64,000 nt of DNA. Origin: Hyphomicrobium_A sp963812795 (GTDB lineage Bacteria; Pseudomonadota; Alphaproteobacteria; Rhizobiales; Hyphomicrobiaceae). This document shows, in pieces, positions 1 to 9,204 of the stretch. The stretch lies in assembly GCA_963812795.1 (NCBI GenBank), contig CAWEWG010000017.1:372001-436000 (forward strand). Reading direction: 5' to 3'. Numbering within the stretch: the stretch's first letter is position 1; every line of letters starts with the position of its first letter. The notes below the pieces were generated by a model. That model saw nothing but the letters and a program-made list of their open reading frames with translations. It ran no database searches and had not been told where the DNA came from. The position numbers and the translations under genes were made by a program.

Positions 1-496
1 GCCGCACTCGCGCCATCGTAGCGCGACAGGATCATCGACGTGCTTTCGGTCGGCTCGAAGAAGCAGCCGCGCTTCGCGGCACCGCCGCTGTCCTTGTTGT
101 ATCCAACGAAGACGAGGGGGACCTGCTTGTCCTGAAACAGTCCGTAGGCATCGTTCGTTACCCGGTAGCGGATGCCGACGCTCACCAGCATCGTGCGCAT
201 GTCCTATGGTGCCGAACAGCTCCTGGAACACGGAAGAGGTAATCGAAGGCCCGACAATTGGCGAAAGTCGGCCTCATCTCGTTCACGACGCGGACTTGGT
301 AGTAATAGTCGAACTTGCCGGCCTTGCCGTCCTGGGCCGCCATGAGGGCCGTAAAGGAAGCGCCCACGTGGTTGGGCGACTTCCACCCTCCCTCGAGAAC
401 CTCGACGCCGCTGGCTTTGAGGCCGGCAGGCTGGGCGACACATGCGATGGGAGCACTCAACGCGAGCAATGCCGCGCAGACGGAACGCTGGAACAT
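1..496 (-). CDS. Exported protein of unknown function, frameshifted, cut by window edge
   Basis: The start ATG at 496 is followed by a clear signal peptide (about 21 residues, ending near IACVAQ). The reading frame is good to about 250, where it contains FDYYYQVRVVNEMRP. It then runs into a stop at 182, while good coding continues in other frames: ELFGTIGH, then MRTMLVSVGIRYRV through to base 1, including GYNKDSGGAAKRGCFFEP. Two small indels near 190-240 would restore one protein. I do not recognise the family. The gene is divergent from murA, with a 194-bp AT-richer gap between them. The true C-terminus lies outside the window. Confidence 0.6.
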
Positions 497-690
497 TGAA
501 ACTCCTACAAAAAGAATACAACCTAAAATTGTACATGACTATTAACACAATCGAATTTGCCGGGCAACGCGCATCGGGTTGGGCACATCTCTAAGCGGGG
601 GTCCAGTGCCACACTTGCTGCCGCTTTCGGGAAGCGCTTAATCATCTGCGGATACATTGCCGGCGAACGCCGGCGCAAGGGGACACCTGC

Positions 691-1982
691 ATGGATCGCA
701 TCAAGATCACCGGCGGCCAGAGGCTCAACGGTACAATTCCGATCTCCGGCGCCAAGAACGCCGCCCTGCCCCTGATGATTGCCAGCCTGCTGACCGCGGA
801 CAGGCTGACGTTGAAGAACGTCCCCAATCTCGCCGACGTCAATCTGCTCGCCCGCATCCTGCGCAATCACGGCGTCGACCTCGCGGTCGACGGCAAGCGT
901 CCCGGGCCCGCCCAGCACATCGGCGAGACGTTCCACCTCTCGGCGCGCGACATCGTCGATACGGTGGCGCCCTATGAAATGGTCAGCCGCATGCGGGCCA
1001 GCTTCTGGGTGCTCGGCCCGCTGCTCGCCCGCTGCGGCCAGGCCAAGGTTTCGCTGCCCGGCGGCTGCGCCATCGGCACGCGTCCCGTCGACCTGCATCT
1101 GATGGGTCTCAAGGAGCTCGGCGCCGAGATCGAGATCGAGGCCGGCTACGTGCTCGCCAAGGCCAAGGGGGGTACCTGCGCGGCGGCCGCGTCGTGTTCC
1201 CCAAGGTCTCCGTCGGCGCCACGCATAACGTGCTGCTCGCGTCCGCGTTGGCCCGCGGCGAGACCGTCATCGAGAACGCCGCGCGCGAGCCGGAGATCGG
1301 CGACGTCGCCGAGTGCCTCGTCAAGATGGGCGCCAAGATCGAAGGCATCGGCACGTCGACGTTGCGCATCCAGGGCGCCGACCGCCTCGAAGGCGCGGTA
1401 CATTCGGTGCTCGCCGACCGCATCGAGACCGGCACCTTCGCCATGGCCGTGGCAGCCGTTGGCGGCGACGTTCTGCTCGAGGGCGCGCGCCCCGAGCTGC
1501 TGAAGACAGCGCTCGAACAGCTGGCCAAGACCGGCGTTGAGGTGCAGACGACCAACAGCGGCATTCGCGTAGTGCGCAACGGCCACGGCATCGAGCCGGT
1601 GTCGCTGGAGACGCAGCCGTTCCCCGGCTTCCCCACCGACCTGCAGGCGCAGCTCATGGCGCTGATGACGACGGCAAAGGGCACCAGCGTCATCCGCGAG
1701 ACGATCTTCGAGAACCGCTTCATGCACGTGCAGGAGCTGGCGCGCCTCGGTGCCGACATCACGCTGCACGGCGACACGGCGACCATCAAGGGCGTCAAGG
1801 GCCTCACCGGCGCCCCGGTCATGGCGACCGACCTGCGCGCCTCGGTGTCGCTGGTCATCGCCGGCTTGATGGCTGAGGGCGAGACGATGATCAATCGCGT
1901 CTACCACCTCGACCGCGGCTTCGAGCAGCTCGAGCAAAAGCTGTCGCGCTGCGGCGCGCAGATCGAGCGCCTTACAGGCTAA
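691..1982 (+). CDS. murA: UDP-N-acetylglucosamine 1-carboxyvinyltransferase (frameshifted)
   Basis: This enzyme transfers enolpyruvate from PEP to UDP-GlcNAc, the first committed step of peptidoglycan synthesis in the cytoplasm. The N-terminus has SGAKNAALP with the conserved Lys22-Asn23 pair, and the catalytic cysteine is Cys126 in LPGGCAIGTRP. The later half has KVSVGATHNVL and IENAAREPEIGD. After GYVLAKAKGG the frame is lost in a run of six G at about 1167-1172. Adding one G restores GGYLRGGRVVFPKVSVG, exactly as expected for the family, giving about 430 residues, the normal length. Because murA is essential, a homopolymer sequencing error is more likely than a real mutation. Confidence 0.93.
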
Positions 1983-2233
1983 GCAGCGCCGCAAACCCGA
2001 GAATATTGGCCGGCGGGAATTGCCCGCGCTTGTTCCGGCAGGAACAGCGCGCGCGCCTGCCTCGCCGTACATTCCAATCGTCAACAACGCGCGCTTCCCC
2101 CGGAGCCGCCCCAACGACGGAGTGAAAGCAGGCATCCAGATACTCAAGACTGCTCTCAGCACTGCTTCTGAGTTTTGATCGAGGGCCACGTCGGGGCTTC
2201 CGCTCCGTCGCCCCGCTGCAGCGCCCTTGATCG

Positions 2234-2266
2234 GCGGGCTCCGGCAATACCGGAGCCCGCTTTTTT
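2234..2266 (+). terminator. Strong Rho-independent terminator downstream of murA
   Basis: An 11-bp perfect stem (GCGGGCTCCGG paired with CCGGAGCCCGC) closes a 5-base loop CAATA and is followed by six T. It lies about 250 bp after the murA stop. The 344-bp gap 1983-2326 holds no gene that I can support; the leader before the hairpin is GC-rich. The hairpin may end a long murA 3' UTR or a small RNA. Confidence 0.85.
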
Positions 2267-2326
2267 GCGCTGTGCGCCGTTTGTCGGCCGGGGCAGCGGG
2301 TCATCGCACCCGGATGACGCACCCGC

Positions 2327-2521
2327 TTAAGCGAGGTCGATCGCCCCGCTGACTTCGTGGCGCAGGTCGCTGCCCTCGGCCGTCAGCACCATTTTCACGC
2401 GCAATTTGCCGCCGCCCTTGCCCGCGCCCTCGCGCACGATGCGCTCGATCTCCTGCTGCGAGGTGATGCCGACTTCTTTCAGGAAGCGACGCAAGGACAT
2501 GTTGAAGCGTTCGTTCTCCAT
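2327..2521 (-). CDS. Small conserved protein, DUF6494 family
   Basis: A 64-residue cytoplasmic protein with the start MENERFNMSLRRFLKEVG and a charged middle (TSQQEIERIVREGAGKG), ending in a short beta-rich tail. The pattern of an N-terminal helix RRFLK-VG-TSQ-EIE followed by HEV-G-I matches DUF6494 as I recall that family. Its function is not known. It converges on murA and is divergent from the DUF2948 gene. It has no membrane segment or catalytic motif. Confidence 0.7.
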   Translation of the reverse strand: MENERFNMSLRRFLKEVGITSQQEIERIVREGAGKGGGKLRVKMVLTAEGSDLRHEVSGAIDLA

Positions 2522-2725
2522 TGGCGTCTCCTTATACCCTTCGCGCCCGCGTGGCTGATTCTAGAGAGAATAGTTCGGCCTCTTTGGCCCCCACAAGCAA
2601 GCGCAAGGTTTGATTTGCCAGCCTAGACGGTGCGCCGGAGACGTCGGTTGCACCGCTGCGGCTGCGCCGCTATCAACACATTGAAAGCTCGCCGGGTTAT
2701 CGCATTCGAGCGCAAGGACCGCCGT

Positions 2726-3166
2726 ATGGAAGACTTGAAGCTGATCGCCCTCGATCCGGAGGATTTGCAGGTGCTCTCCTGCCATCTCCAGGATGCGGTG
2801 ATCCGCGTCGGCGACATGGCTTACTTGCGGCGGGATATGCGATTTGCGGCGATTGCCAACCGCTTCGATTGGGAGCGCGCGGCAACCGACGAGGGCGCTC
2901 CCTACCAGCGCCGGCGCGCCGGCTTGCGCTTTGAGCGAGTGACGTCGGCGCGCATTCACGGGTTCGATCTGCAGCAGAAGGATACGGCCCTGGATTTGCT
3001 GGCGCTGACCTTCGAGGCCGGCGAGGAGCCGTCCGGCGCCGTCACCCTCCACTTTGCCGGCGGCGGAGCGGTGCGCCTCGAGGTCGAATGCATCGAGGTG
3101 GAACTGCGGGATCTGGGCGCTGCCTGGCGGGCGAACTCGAAGCCCATGCACGCGAGCGACGATTGA
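2726..3166 (+). CDS. DUF2948 family protein
   Basis: A 146-residue protein starting MEDLKLIALDPEDLQVLSCH, the usual start for this alphaproteobacterial family; a start at 2630 would add 32 arginine-rich residues with no family support. AAGGACC lies just upstream as a possible ribosome site. The C-terminal half is beta-rich, with FAGGGAVRLEVECIEVELRD. The family has no known function but commonly lies between murA and hisD in Hyphomicrobiales, as here. hisD follows 42 bp downstream. Confidence 0.85.
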   Translation: MEDLKLIALDPEDLQVLSCHLQDAVIRVGDMAYLRRDMRFAAIANRFDWERAATDEGAPYQRRRAGLRFERVTSARIHGFDLQQKDTALDLLALTFEAGEEPSGAVTLHFAGGGAVRLEVECIEVELRDLGAAWRANSKPMHASDD

Positions 3167-3208
3167 ACGACGATATCCCGAGGAGACGGTCGCAAGGCCG
3201 ATAGCGAG

Positions 3209-4516
3209 ATGCCCAAGCGCCTGCAGACGCGCGATCCTGGCTTCGAGGCGGCCTTCGTCGCCTTTCTCGGCGAGAAGCGCGAGGCCTCCGCCGATGTCGG
3301 CGCCGCCGTGGCGGCGATCCTGGCCGACGTACGCGCACGCGGCGATGCGGCGCTGGTCGAGCTTTCCAGAAAATTCGACCGCGTCGATCTCGCTAAGCTC
3401 GGCTTGCGCGTGACGGCGGCCGAGATGCGCGCCGCGCGCCACGCGTGCACCGCCGAGACGCTGTCGGCGCTGCAGGTCGCTGCCGACCGCATTGCCGAGC
3501 ATCATGCGCGCCAGGTGCCCATGAACGAGCGCTACACCGACGAGGTGGGTGTCGAGCTCGGCTGGCGCTGGACGGCGGTCGAATCCGTAGGCCTTTACGT
3601 GCCGGGCGGCCTTGCCTCCTACCCGAGCTCCGTCCTGATGAATGCCATTCCCGCCAAGGTCGCCGGCGTGCCGCGCATCGTCATGGTGGTGCCCGCGCCG
3701 AACGGCGAGCTCAATCCGCTGGTGCTTGCCGCCGCCGAGTTGGCCGGCGTCGAGGAGGTCTACCGCATCGGCGGCGCCCAGGCGGTCGGCGCGCTCGCCT
3801 ATGGCACGCAGAGCATCGCGCCGGTCTGCAAGATCGTCGGGCCTGGCAACGCCTACGTCGCCGCCGCCAAGCGCCTGGTGTTCGGCACGGTCGGCATCGA
3901 TAGCATCGCCGGGCCCTCGGAGGTGCTGATCATCGCCGACAAGCACAACAATCCCGAATGGATCGCCGCCGACCTGTTGGCGCAAGCCGAGCACGACACC
4001 GCCGCCCAGTCGATCCTCATGACCGACGATGCCGAGTTCGGCCGTGCCGTAGAGGCGGCAGTCATGCGCCAACTGAAGTCGCTGCCGCGCGGCAACATCG
4101 CCGGCGAGAGCTGGAACGTGTTCGGCGCCATCATCGAGCTCGGTTCGCTGGAGGAAGCGCCTGCACTGGCTGACCGCATCGCCGCCGAGCATCTCGAGAT
4201 CGCCACCGCCGATCCGGAGGCGCTGAGCGAGCGCATCCGCAACGCCGGCGCCATCTTCATCGGTGCGCAGACGCCGGAGATGATCGGCGACTACATCGCC
4301 GGCTCCAACCACGTGCTGCCGACGTCGCGCACGGCGCGTTTCTCCTCCGGCCTCGGGGTGCTCGACTTCATGAAGCGCACCTCGCTGCTGAAGCTCGACG
4401 CCAAGGCGCTCGCCGCGCTGGCTCCCGCTGCCATGGCGCTTGCCCGCGCGGAGGGACTTGAAGCGCACAGGCTTTCAGCCGAGATTCGCCTGCCACCTTC
4501 ACCCGAGCATGCATGA
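3209..4516 (+). CDS. hisD: Histidinol dehydrogenase
   Basis: This enzyme oxidises L-histidinol to L-histidine in two NAD-dependent, zinc-dependent steps, the end of histidine biosynthesis. The protein is 435 residues, full length and intact. Visible family signatures are GLYVPGGLASYPSSVLMNA, then GPGNAYVAAAKRLVFG, GIDSIAGPSEVLIIAD, LAQAEHDTAAQSIL, and near the end GSNHVLPTSRTARFSSGL. The His pair in the AEHDT and SNHVLP regions belongs to the zinc and catalytic site of the family. The stop overlaps the start of the UPF0262 gene by four bases, so the two are translationally coupled. Confidence 0.97.
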   Translation: MPKRLQTRDPGFEAAFVAFLGEKREASADVGAAVAAILADVRARGDAALVELSRKFDRVDLAKLGLRVTAAEMRAARHACTAETLSALQVAADRIAEHHARQVPMNERYTDEVGVELGWRWTAVESVGLYVPGGLASYPSSVLMNAIPAKVAGVPRIVMVVPAPNGELNPLVLAAAELAGVEEVYRIGGAQAVGALAYGTQSIAPVCKIVGPGNAYVAAAKRLVFGTVGIDSIAGPSEVLIIADKHNNPEWIAADLLAQAEHDTAAQSILMTDDAEFGRAVEAAVMRQLKSLPRGNIAGESWNVFGAIIELGSLEEAPALADRIAAEHLEIATADPEALSERIRNAGAIFIGAQTPEMIGDYIAGSNHVLPTSRTARFSSGLGVLDFMKRTSLLKLDAKALAALAPAAMALARAEGLEAHRLSAEIRLPPSPEHA

Positions 4517-5016
4517 TGAGTGACGACGCGGATAAGCCGGCGGACCTTCCCAAGTCGCGGCTGATCGCAATCACGCTGGATGAGAAATCGACCGCCACGT
4601 CGAATTCGAACATCGAGCACGAGCGCGAGGTCGCCATCTTCGACATCCTCGAGGGCAACTCGTTCGCCCTCGATGGCCGCGACGACGGCCCCTACAAGCT
4701 CAACCTCGCGCTCATCGAGGATCGCCTGGTTCTCACCGTCAACGACGAGGCCGATCACGCCGTCGTAACGCACATGCTTTCGCTGACGCCGTTGAAGCGC
4801 ATCATGAAGGACTACTTCATGATCTGCGAAAGCTACTACGAGGCGATCCGCTCCGCGCCGCCCTCGCGCATTCAGGCGATCGACATGGGGCGTCGCGGCC
4901 TGCACGACGAAGGCAGCCGCACGCTGCTCGACCGGCTCGCCGGCAAGATCACCGTCGACCTCGATACCGCCCGCCGGCTGTTCACCCTGATCTGCGCTCT
5001 GCACTGGAAGGGATAG
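4513..5016 (+). CDS. UPF0262 family protein
   Basis: 167 residues, starting inside the end of hisD (ATGATG context, 4-base overlap). The core reads SRLIAITLDEKS, then EREVAIFDILEGNSFAL, GPYKLNLALIEDRLV and PLKRIMKDYFMICESYYEA, matching the UPF0262 family, which is typically encoded right after hisD in alphaproteobacteria. There is no signal peptide or membrane segment. The function is unknown; a regulatory or chaperone role would be a guess. The phosphatase gene follows 5 bp later. Confidence 0.9.
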   Translation: MMSDDADKPADLPKSRLIAITLDEKSTATSNSNIEHEREVAIFDILEGNSFALDGRDDGPYKLNLALIEDRLVLTVNDEADHAVVTHMLSLTPLKRIMKDYFMICESYYEAIRSAPPSRIQAIDMGRRGLHDEGSRTLLDRLAGKITVDLDTARRLFTLICALHWKG

Positions 5017-5021
5017 CGGCC

Positions 5022-5655
5022 ATGTCTCGCGAGGTCGCGAGTGGCTCGATGGCGCGCCCCTCCGCCCCTGCGGCTGCGGGTTCCGATGCATCGCCCAGCG
5101 ACCTGCCAGGAGCCGTTCTCTTCGCCTGCACCACGAATGCCGTCCGATCCGTCATGGCGGCGGCGATCCTGCGCCACCTCGCCGGCCGGCGCGCGTACGT
5201 TGCCTCGGCCGGCGTGCGTGCCGGCACGCCCGATCGCGTTCGTCACCGCGGTGATGGACGAGATCGGCATCGACGTCTCGCAGCACACCCCGAACACGCT
5301 GCACGATCTGCACGACACCACCTTCGATCTCATCGTCACGTTGTCGCCCGAGGCGCATCACCAGGCGCTGGAGCTGACGCGCACCATGGCCGTCGACGTC
5401 GAATACTGGCCGACCATCGATGCGACCGTGATGGTGGGGCAGGAGTCGCGTGAGCAGACGCTCATGCACTATCGCGACGTGCGCGATCGGTTGTTCGACC
5501 GCATCCGAGAAGCGCTTTCACTTCGAGGGCGGGCCGACGGTGTGAGCGGCGTCTCGCCGGCATCTGCATCCGGTGCTCGCTCGCGCTCACCGACGAGGAA
5601 CCAGGTCTCCTGCGCCCCGATGCCTTTGATCTCGATCGGTCCGCGCGCCTCGTAG
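5022..5655 (+). CDS. Low-molecular-weight protein tyrosine phosphatase family (frameshifted)
   Basis: The P-loop C36-TTNAV-R42-S43 fits the CX5RS signature of low-molecular-weight phosphotyrosine phosphatases and related arsenate reductases. An N-terminal tail of about 30 residues precedes it. After VRAGTPD the frame shifts near 5233 (probably one extra base); the second frame gives FVTAVMDEIGIDVSQHTPN and LIVTLSPEAHHQALEL, then the domain end DRLFDRIREALS. Family homology ends near 5530. The open frame to 5655 overlaps the convergent cyclase, so the true stop is probably earlier, near 5543. In this neighbourhood it is often called arsenate-reductase-like or Wzb-like; substrate unknown. Confidence 0.75.
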
Positions 5656-6896
5656 ATGAAGTCCTCGCCGAGCTTTGCGCGGCAGCCCGGGCAAATGAGG
5701 ATGCGCCCGGGCGATGACTGGCCTTCGAGCCGGCTGGCGAGGTTCACCGGGTCGCCCCACACGTCGTAGCTGAATTTGCGCGTGCCGATGACGCCGGCGG
5801 TCACAGGTCCCGATGCCATGCCGATGCGCAGGTTGAGATTGAGCCCGCTCTCCTCGCGCATCCGCGCCACGGAATCGAGCATGCCGAGCCCCATGCGGGC
5901 CAGCCGCGCCGTGTGATCGGGCACCGGCTCGGGCAAGCCGGCGACGACCATGTAGGCGTCGCCGATGGTCTTGATCTTCTCGACGCCATGCCGCACGGCC
6001 AGCGCATCGAAGTCGGACACGATGCGGCTGAGCATGTCGACCGTGGCGTTGGCGCCGAGCCGCCGCGTCAGGGCGACGAAAGCCGGAGATGTCGGCGAAC
6101 ATCACGGCCGCGTCGTCGATGCTGTCGGCGATCAGCGCGCCGGGGTTGGCCTTGAGGCGCTCGACGATGGCGTCAGGCAGAACGTTGCGCAGCACCGCGT
6201 CCGTCTCCGCCTTCGCCTGCTCGGCGAGGCTGAACGCGTAGTAGACCGACGCCGCGATCAGCACGACGGTGGTGATCGCCGCCTGGGTATAGAGCGAATC
6301 GATAACCGCCTGTTCGTGCGGAGCGACGCGGCCCGGTCGGCTGGAAACCAGAACCAGACGTACAGATGTAGACCGAGGCCGAGCGAGGACGACGACGAGC
6401 GATCAGCCACAGGCGCTGCAGTCCGAAGATGACGAACGGCAGCCGCTGCAGCGATGATGTACTGCAGGTGCGCGCCGCCCTCGCGGCTGAAGAAGGCCGG
6501 CAAAAGCCAACAGCGCGGCGTACTCGACGCCGACCAGCAGCAGGCCGCCGGCGATCTCGTTGACGCGATGCGCGAACGGCACCAGCAGCACCGTCGCCAC
6601 CAGCGCCAGATTCGATGTACACCATCGGCGCGTAGGTGGCGAAGTCCGTCGTCGCCTGCTGGATCGCGTAGAGCAGAGTCGTCGTCGCGATCAGGTAGCA
6701 CATTACGTTGAGGATCTTCAGCCGCCGGCGCACGTCGGGCGGATACGGATGCCGTGCCCGCGGCAGCGAGCCGGCGGCCCAATGCGCGCGCGTGCGTTGC
6801 ATGAACGGCGCTGTCGAGAAGCGGTCGCAGCGGCCCAGCGAGGCGCGCCTTCAACATCTGCAACGGCGACATCGTGCGCGCGCGGATCGCGCGCAT
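5469..6896 (-). pseudogene. Membrane-anchored class III adenylate/guanylate cyclase, multiply frameshifted
   Basis: The C-terminal part is a class III cyclase domain: DAAVMFADISGF supplies the metal-binding aspartate of the first half. After a shift near 6078 come GVEKIKTIGDAYMVVAG, RIGMASGPVTAGVIG and YDVWGDPVNLASRLEG. Upstream are membrane helices (VMCYLIATTTLLYAI, VNEIAGGLLLVGVEYAALLAF and VVLIAASVYYAFSLA) spread over three frames. At least four or five indels separate these pieces. Intact, it would be about 475 residues: several transmembrane helices plus a cytoplasmic domain making cAMP. It lies 70 bp downstream of a Crp-type regulator gene on the same strand, a natural cAMP producer/sensor pair. 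Real decay or dense sequencing error cannot be separated here. Confidence 0.7.
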
Positions 6897-6966
6897 GTGC
6901 TCCTTGCAGGCGCATGGCGCCTGACGGATTTCGTCGACGAAGGACGGCCTACGGGCTCCAGCATCC

Positions 6967-7668
6967 CTACTCGGCGCCGGCGATGGCTTGCAGCTCCTCG
7001 ATATCGCAGGTGATGCGCGTGCCGCTGCGCTCCAGCGCGCCGCTGTCTTCCAGCACCGACAGCGCCGTGTTGACCTTCGGCCGGCTGGCGCCGATGAGCA
7101 GCGCGAGCTCGCTCTGCGACATCGGCAGGTCGATGGTCACGCGGCCCTCCGTCGCTGTCGGGCGACTTGGCGCGCGCGGCGGCGAGGAAGAAGCGCGCAA
7201 GCCGCCCTTCGATCGGATACAGCGCGATGGCTTCGAGCTGCTGGTCGGCTTCGCGGATGCGCGAGCACAGGAAGCGCACCGCCGCGTCGGCGACGATGCG
7301 GGTGCGTCTCCATCAGTCGCTTGAATGCCGGCTTCGACAGGCTGAGCGCGCTGACCTTGTTGACGGCCGTGGCGTCGGCGCGAGCGCACGCCGCCGTCGA
7401 GCATGGCGATCTCGCCGAAGATGGCGCCGGGCTCGGCATGGGCGAACGACAGTTCGCGCCCTTCCGCCGTCAGCACCGAGATGCGCACCCGGCCGCTGAC
7501 GACCAGATAGATCTCGCGGCCGGCATCGCCGCGCGCGAAGATCACCTGGCTCGGATCGAAGGCCACCTCGCGCATCTCGTCGGCGACGGCCCGGCGCTCC
7601 GCTTCATCGAGCGTACCAAAAAGTGGTGTGCGCCCGAGAAGTTCGACAATCGCGGTCTTGGCAATCAT
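6967..7668 (-). pseudogene. Crp/Fnr-family transcription regulator, frameshifted
   Basis: The N-terminal cyclic-nucleotide-binding domain reads FARGDAGREIYLVVSGRVRI, ISVLTAEGRELSFAHAEPG and AIFGEIAMLDGG. The frame then shifts (RADATAVNKVSALSLSKPAF), shifts again (VRFLCSRIREADQQLEAIAL, then EGRLARFFLAAARAK), and returns to the first frame for the helix-turn-helix (PMSQSELALLIGASRPKVN, then LEDSGALERSG). Because the shifts cancel, a 233-residue open frame spans the gene, but its middle is nonsense. Three indels restore a normal Crp-type protein. The binding-domain fold plus the adjacent cyclase suggests a cAMP-responsive regulator of its own operon. Confidence 0.72.
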
Positions 7669-7968
7669 GTTAAAGCCCTCGCGGCCCGGTCGCCGGGCGA
7701 TTTAGCCTGAAAACCGCCCGCTCTGGCAACGGCGGATTGGCCACTTGCTTTTCGAATGCCGCCTTTGCAATGTCGGACGGCTCTCCCGCGATGCGTCAGC
7801 AACTGTAAAATGCCGACAATTGGCGGTGCCGGCGGCTGTCCCCAATATCTGTCAACAGGTCCGTAACCCTCGCTTCCGATCCTCCTCCACCAAGGTGATG
7901 TCTCGATGACCGCCAAGGCCGCCTTTTTACCGCGCTGAGCCGCACCGACCATCCGCGCCGCGAAACGC

Positions 7969-8648
7969 TTGCGCCGCGAGCTGGCGAAGGAGTTCACCGG
8001 CCACTCGGCGCAAGGCGCGCGCCCGACGCTGGTGCTGGCGAGCGCCAGCCCGCGCCGCCTGATGCTGCTGTCGCAGGTCGGCATCGAGCCGGACGCGCTG
8101 CGGCCGTCCTCGATCGACGAATCGGCCCGCCGCGGAGAGATGCCGCGCGCCTATGCCGCCCGCATCGCCCGCGCCAAGGCGGAGACGGCGCGCGATCAGA
8201 TCGCCAACGACAAGGACATCGCCTCGGCCTACGTGCTCGCCGCCGATACCGTCGTCGCCGTCGGCCGCCGCATCCTCATGAAGCCGTCCAACATCGAGGA
8301 GGCGGCGAACTGCCTGCAGCTCCTGTCGGGTCGCGCGCATCGCGTGCTGACCAGCGTCTGCCTCATCACCCCGGACGACCGCGTGCGCCACAAGATCGTC
8401 GACACGCGCGTTCGCTTCAAGCATCTGTCACGCGAGGAGATCGAGGCCTATATCGCCTCGCGGGAGTGGCGCGGCAAAGCCGGCGGCTACGCCATCCAGG
8501 GCCTCGCCGGCTGCTTCGTGCAGAAGATCGTCGGCTCATACTCGAGCGTCGTCGGCCTGCCGCTCACCGAGGTGGTGGCGCTGCTCGTCGGCGAGGGCTT
8601 CCCCATCCACTTCGCCTGGGTGCGGGCCGCCGAACTCGACCGACCTGA
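7969..8648 (+). CDS. maf: Maf/YceF-type nucleoside triphosphate pyrophosphatase
   Basis: This house-cleaning pyrophosphatase acts on non-canonical or modified NTPs. Signatures: LVLASASPRRLMLLSQVG near the N-terminus, LAADTVVAVGRR in the middle and WRGKAGGYAIQGLAGCFV with the catalytic DTV and KAGGYAIQG motifs. The proposed TTG start at 7969 is uncertain; TLVLASASPRR lies about 20 residues in. Family similarity ends around AWVRAAEL (about 8640), but the frame stays open to 8991, straight through yacG. A one-base indel near 8640 would give a stop at 8648, before the yacG ATG. The 300 bp upstream (7669-7968) hold no gene; I looked for infA, common here in relatives, and did not find it. Confidence 0.85.
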
Positions 8649-8660
8649 CGTCAGGCAGCG

Positions 8661-8912
8661 ATGGCGTCGATGGCAAGCAACAGCAATCGTCGGCTGCCGG
8701 GCCGCTGCCCCATCTGCGGCACAAAAGCCGAGGCGGCCTACCGGCCGTTCTGCTCGGCGCGCTGCCGCGACGTCGACCTGGCGCGCTGGCTGGGCGGCGG
8801 CTATGCCATCGCCGGCGGCGCGGTCGACGCCGATGAGGACGGCGAGGACGCGGCGGCGCGGCGCACGGCGGAAAATGTGCGTCCGCCAGGCGCCGACGAC
8901 GACGCGGATTGA
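8661..8912 (+). CDS. yacG: DNA gyrase inhibitor YacG, zinc-binding
   Basis: A small zinc-ribbon protein of 83 residues. The CPICG near residue 18 and FCSARCRDVDLARWLGGGYA give the four zinc cysteines (C-X2-C and C-X3-C) and the conserved tryptophan of YacG, which in E. coli binds GyrB and inhibits DNA gyrase. An acidic tail follows (VDADEDGED). The start could be ATG 8661 or the second ATG at 8670. It follows maf, as usual in alphaproteobacteria, and precedes tRNA-Phe. Confidence 0.9.
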   Translation: MASMASNSNRRLPGRCPICGTKAEAAYRPFCSARCRDVDLARWLGGGYAIAGGAVDADEDGEDAAARRTAENVRPPGADDDAD

Positions 8913-9031
8913 CCAATTTTGTCAACGGCAAACCAATTCCGGCGGCCGCGCCGGGCGAAGCGCTGGACAGGGCGCGGCACGCTCACTATAACGGCCGAGC
9001 TTTGGCGCGGGGTCACCTGCCGAAGCAAAAA

Positions 9032-9107
9032 GCCCAGGTAGCTCAGTTGGTAGAGCACGTGACTGAAAATCACGGTGTCGCTGGTTCAATTCCAGCCCTG
9101 GGCACCA
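9032..9107 (+). tRNA. tRNA-Phe (anticodon GAA)
   Basis: A 76-base cloverleaf with encoded CCA. The acceptor GCCCAGG pairs with CCTGGGC (9097-9103) before A and CCA. The D arm is GCTC-AGTTGGTA-GAGC. The anticodon stem CGTGA/TCACG encloses CTGAAAA with GAA. The T arm is GCTGG-TTCAATT-CCAGC. No integrase or duplicated 3' end was seen next to it, so there is no sign of a tRNA-inserted island. Confidence 0.97.
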
Positions 9108-9204
9108 GCCTTTTCAATGACTTGGGGTGTCGTGCTACGTACCCCTTTTGGGCCTTGGCTGGCACCGGGCTAGCACTTTCAGCTCTGACGCATGCGAAGA
9201 AAAT

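Noticed and set aside
2561..4468. A 635-codon minus-strand open frame opposite hisD and DUF2948
   Set aside because: It is rich in Arg/Gly/Ala/His without any motif, and lies antisense to a clearly intact hisD; a typical high-GC shadow frame.
9139..9156. Good match to the exopolysaccharide dyad (GTACCCC-TTTT-GGGCCTT) downstream of tRNA-Phe
   Set aside because: It lies after the tRNA and past the end of hemA, not upstream of any gene, and far from the exopolysaccharide locus; probably chance.
9032..9204. Possible integration site at tRNA-Phe
   Set aside because: No integrase, no duplicated tRNA 3' end seen in the window, and the next gene (hemA) is a normal chromosomal gene.
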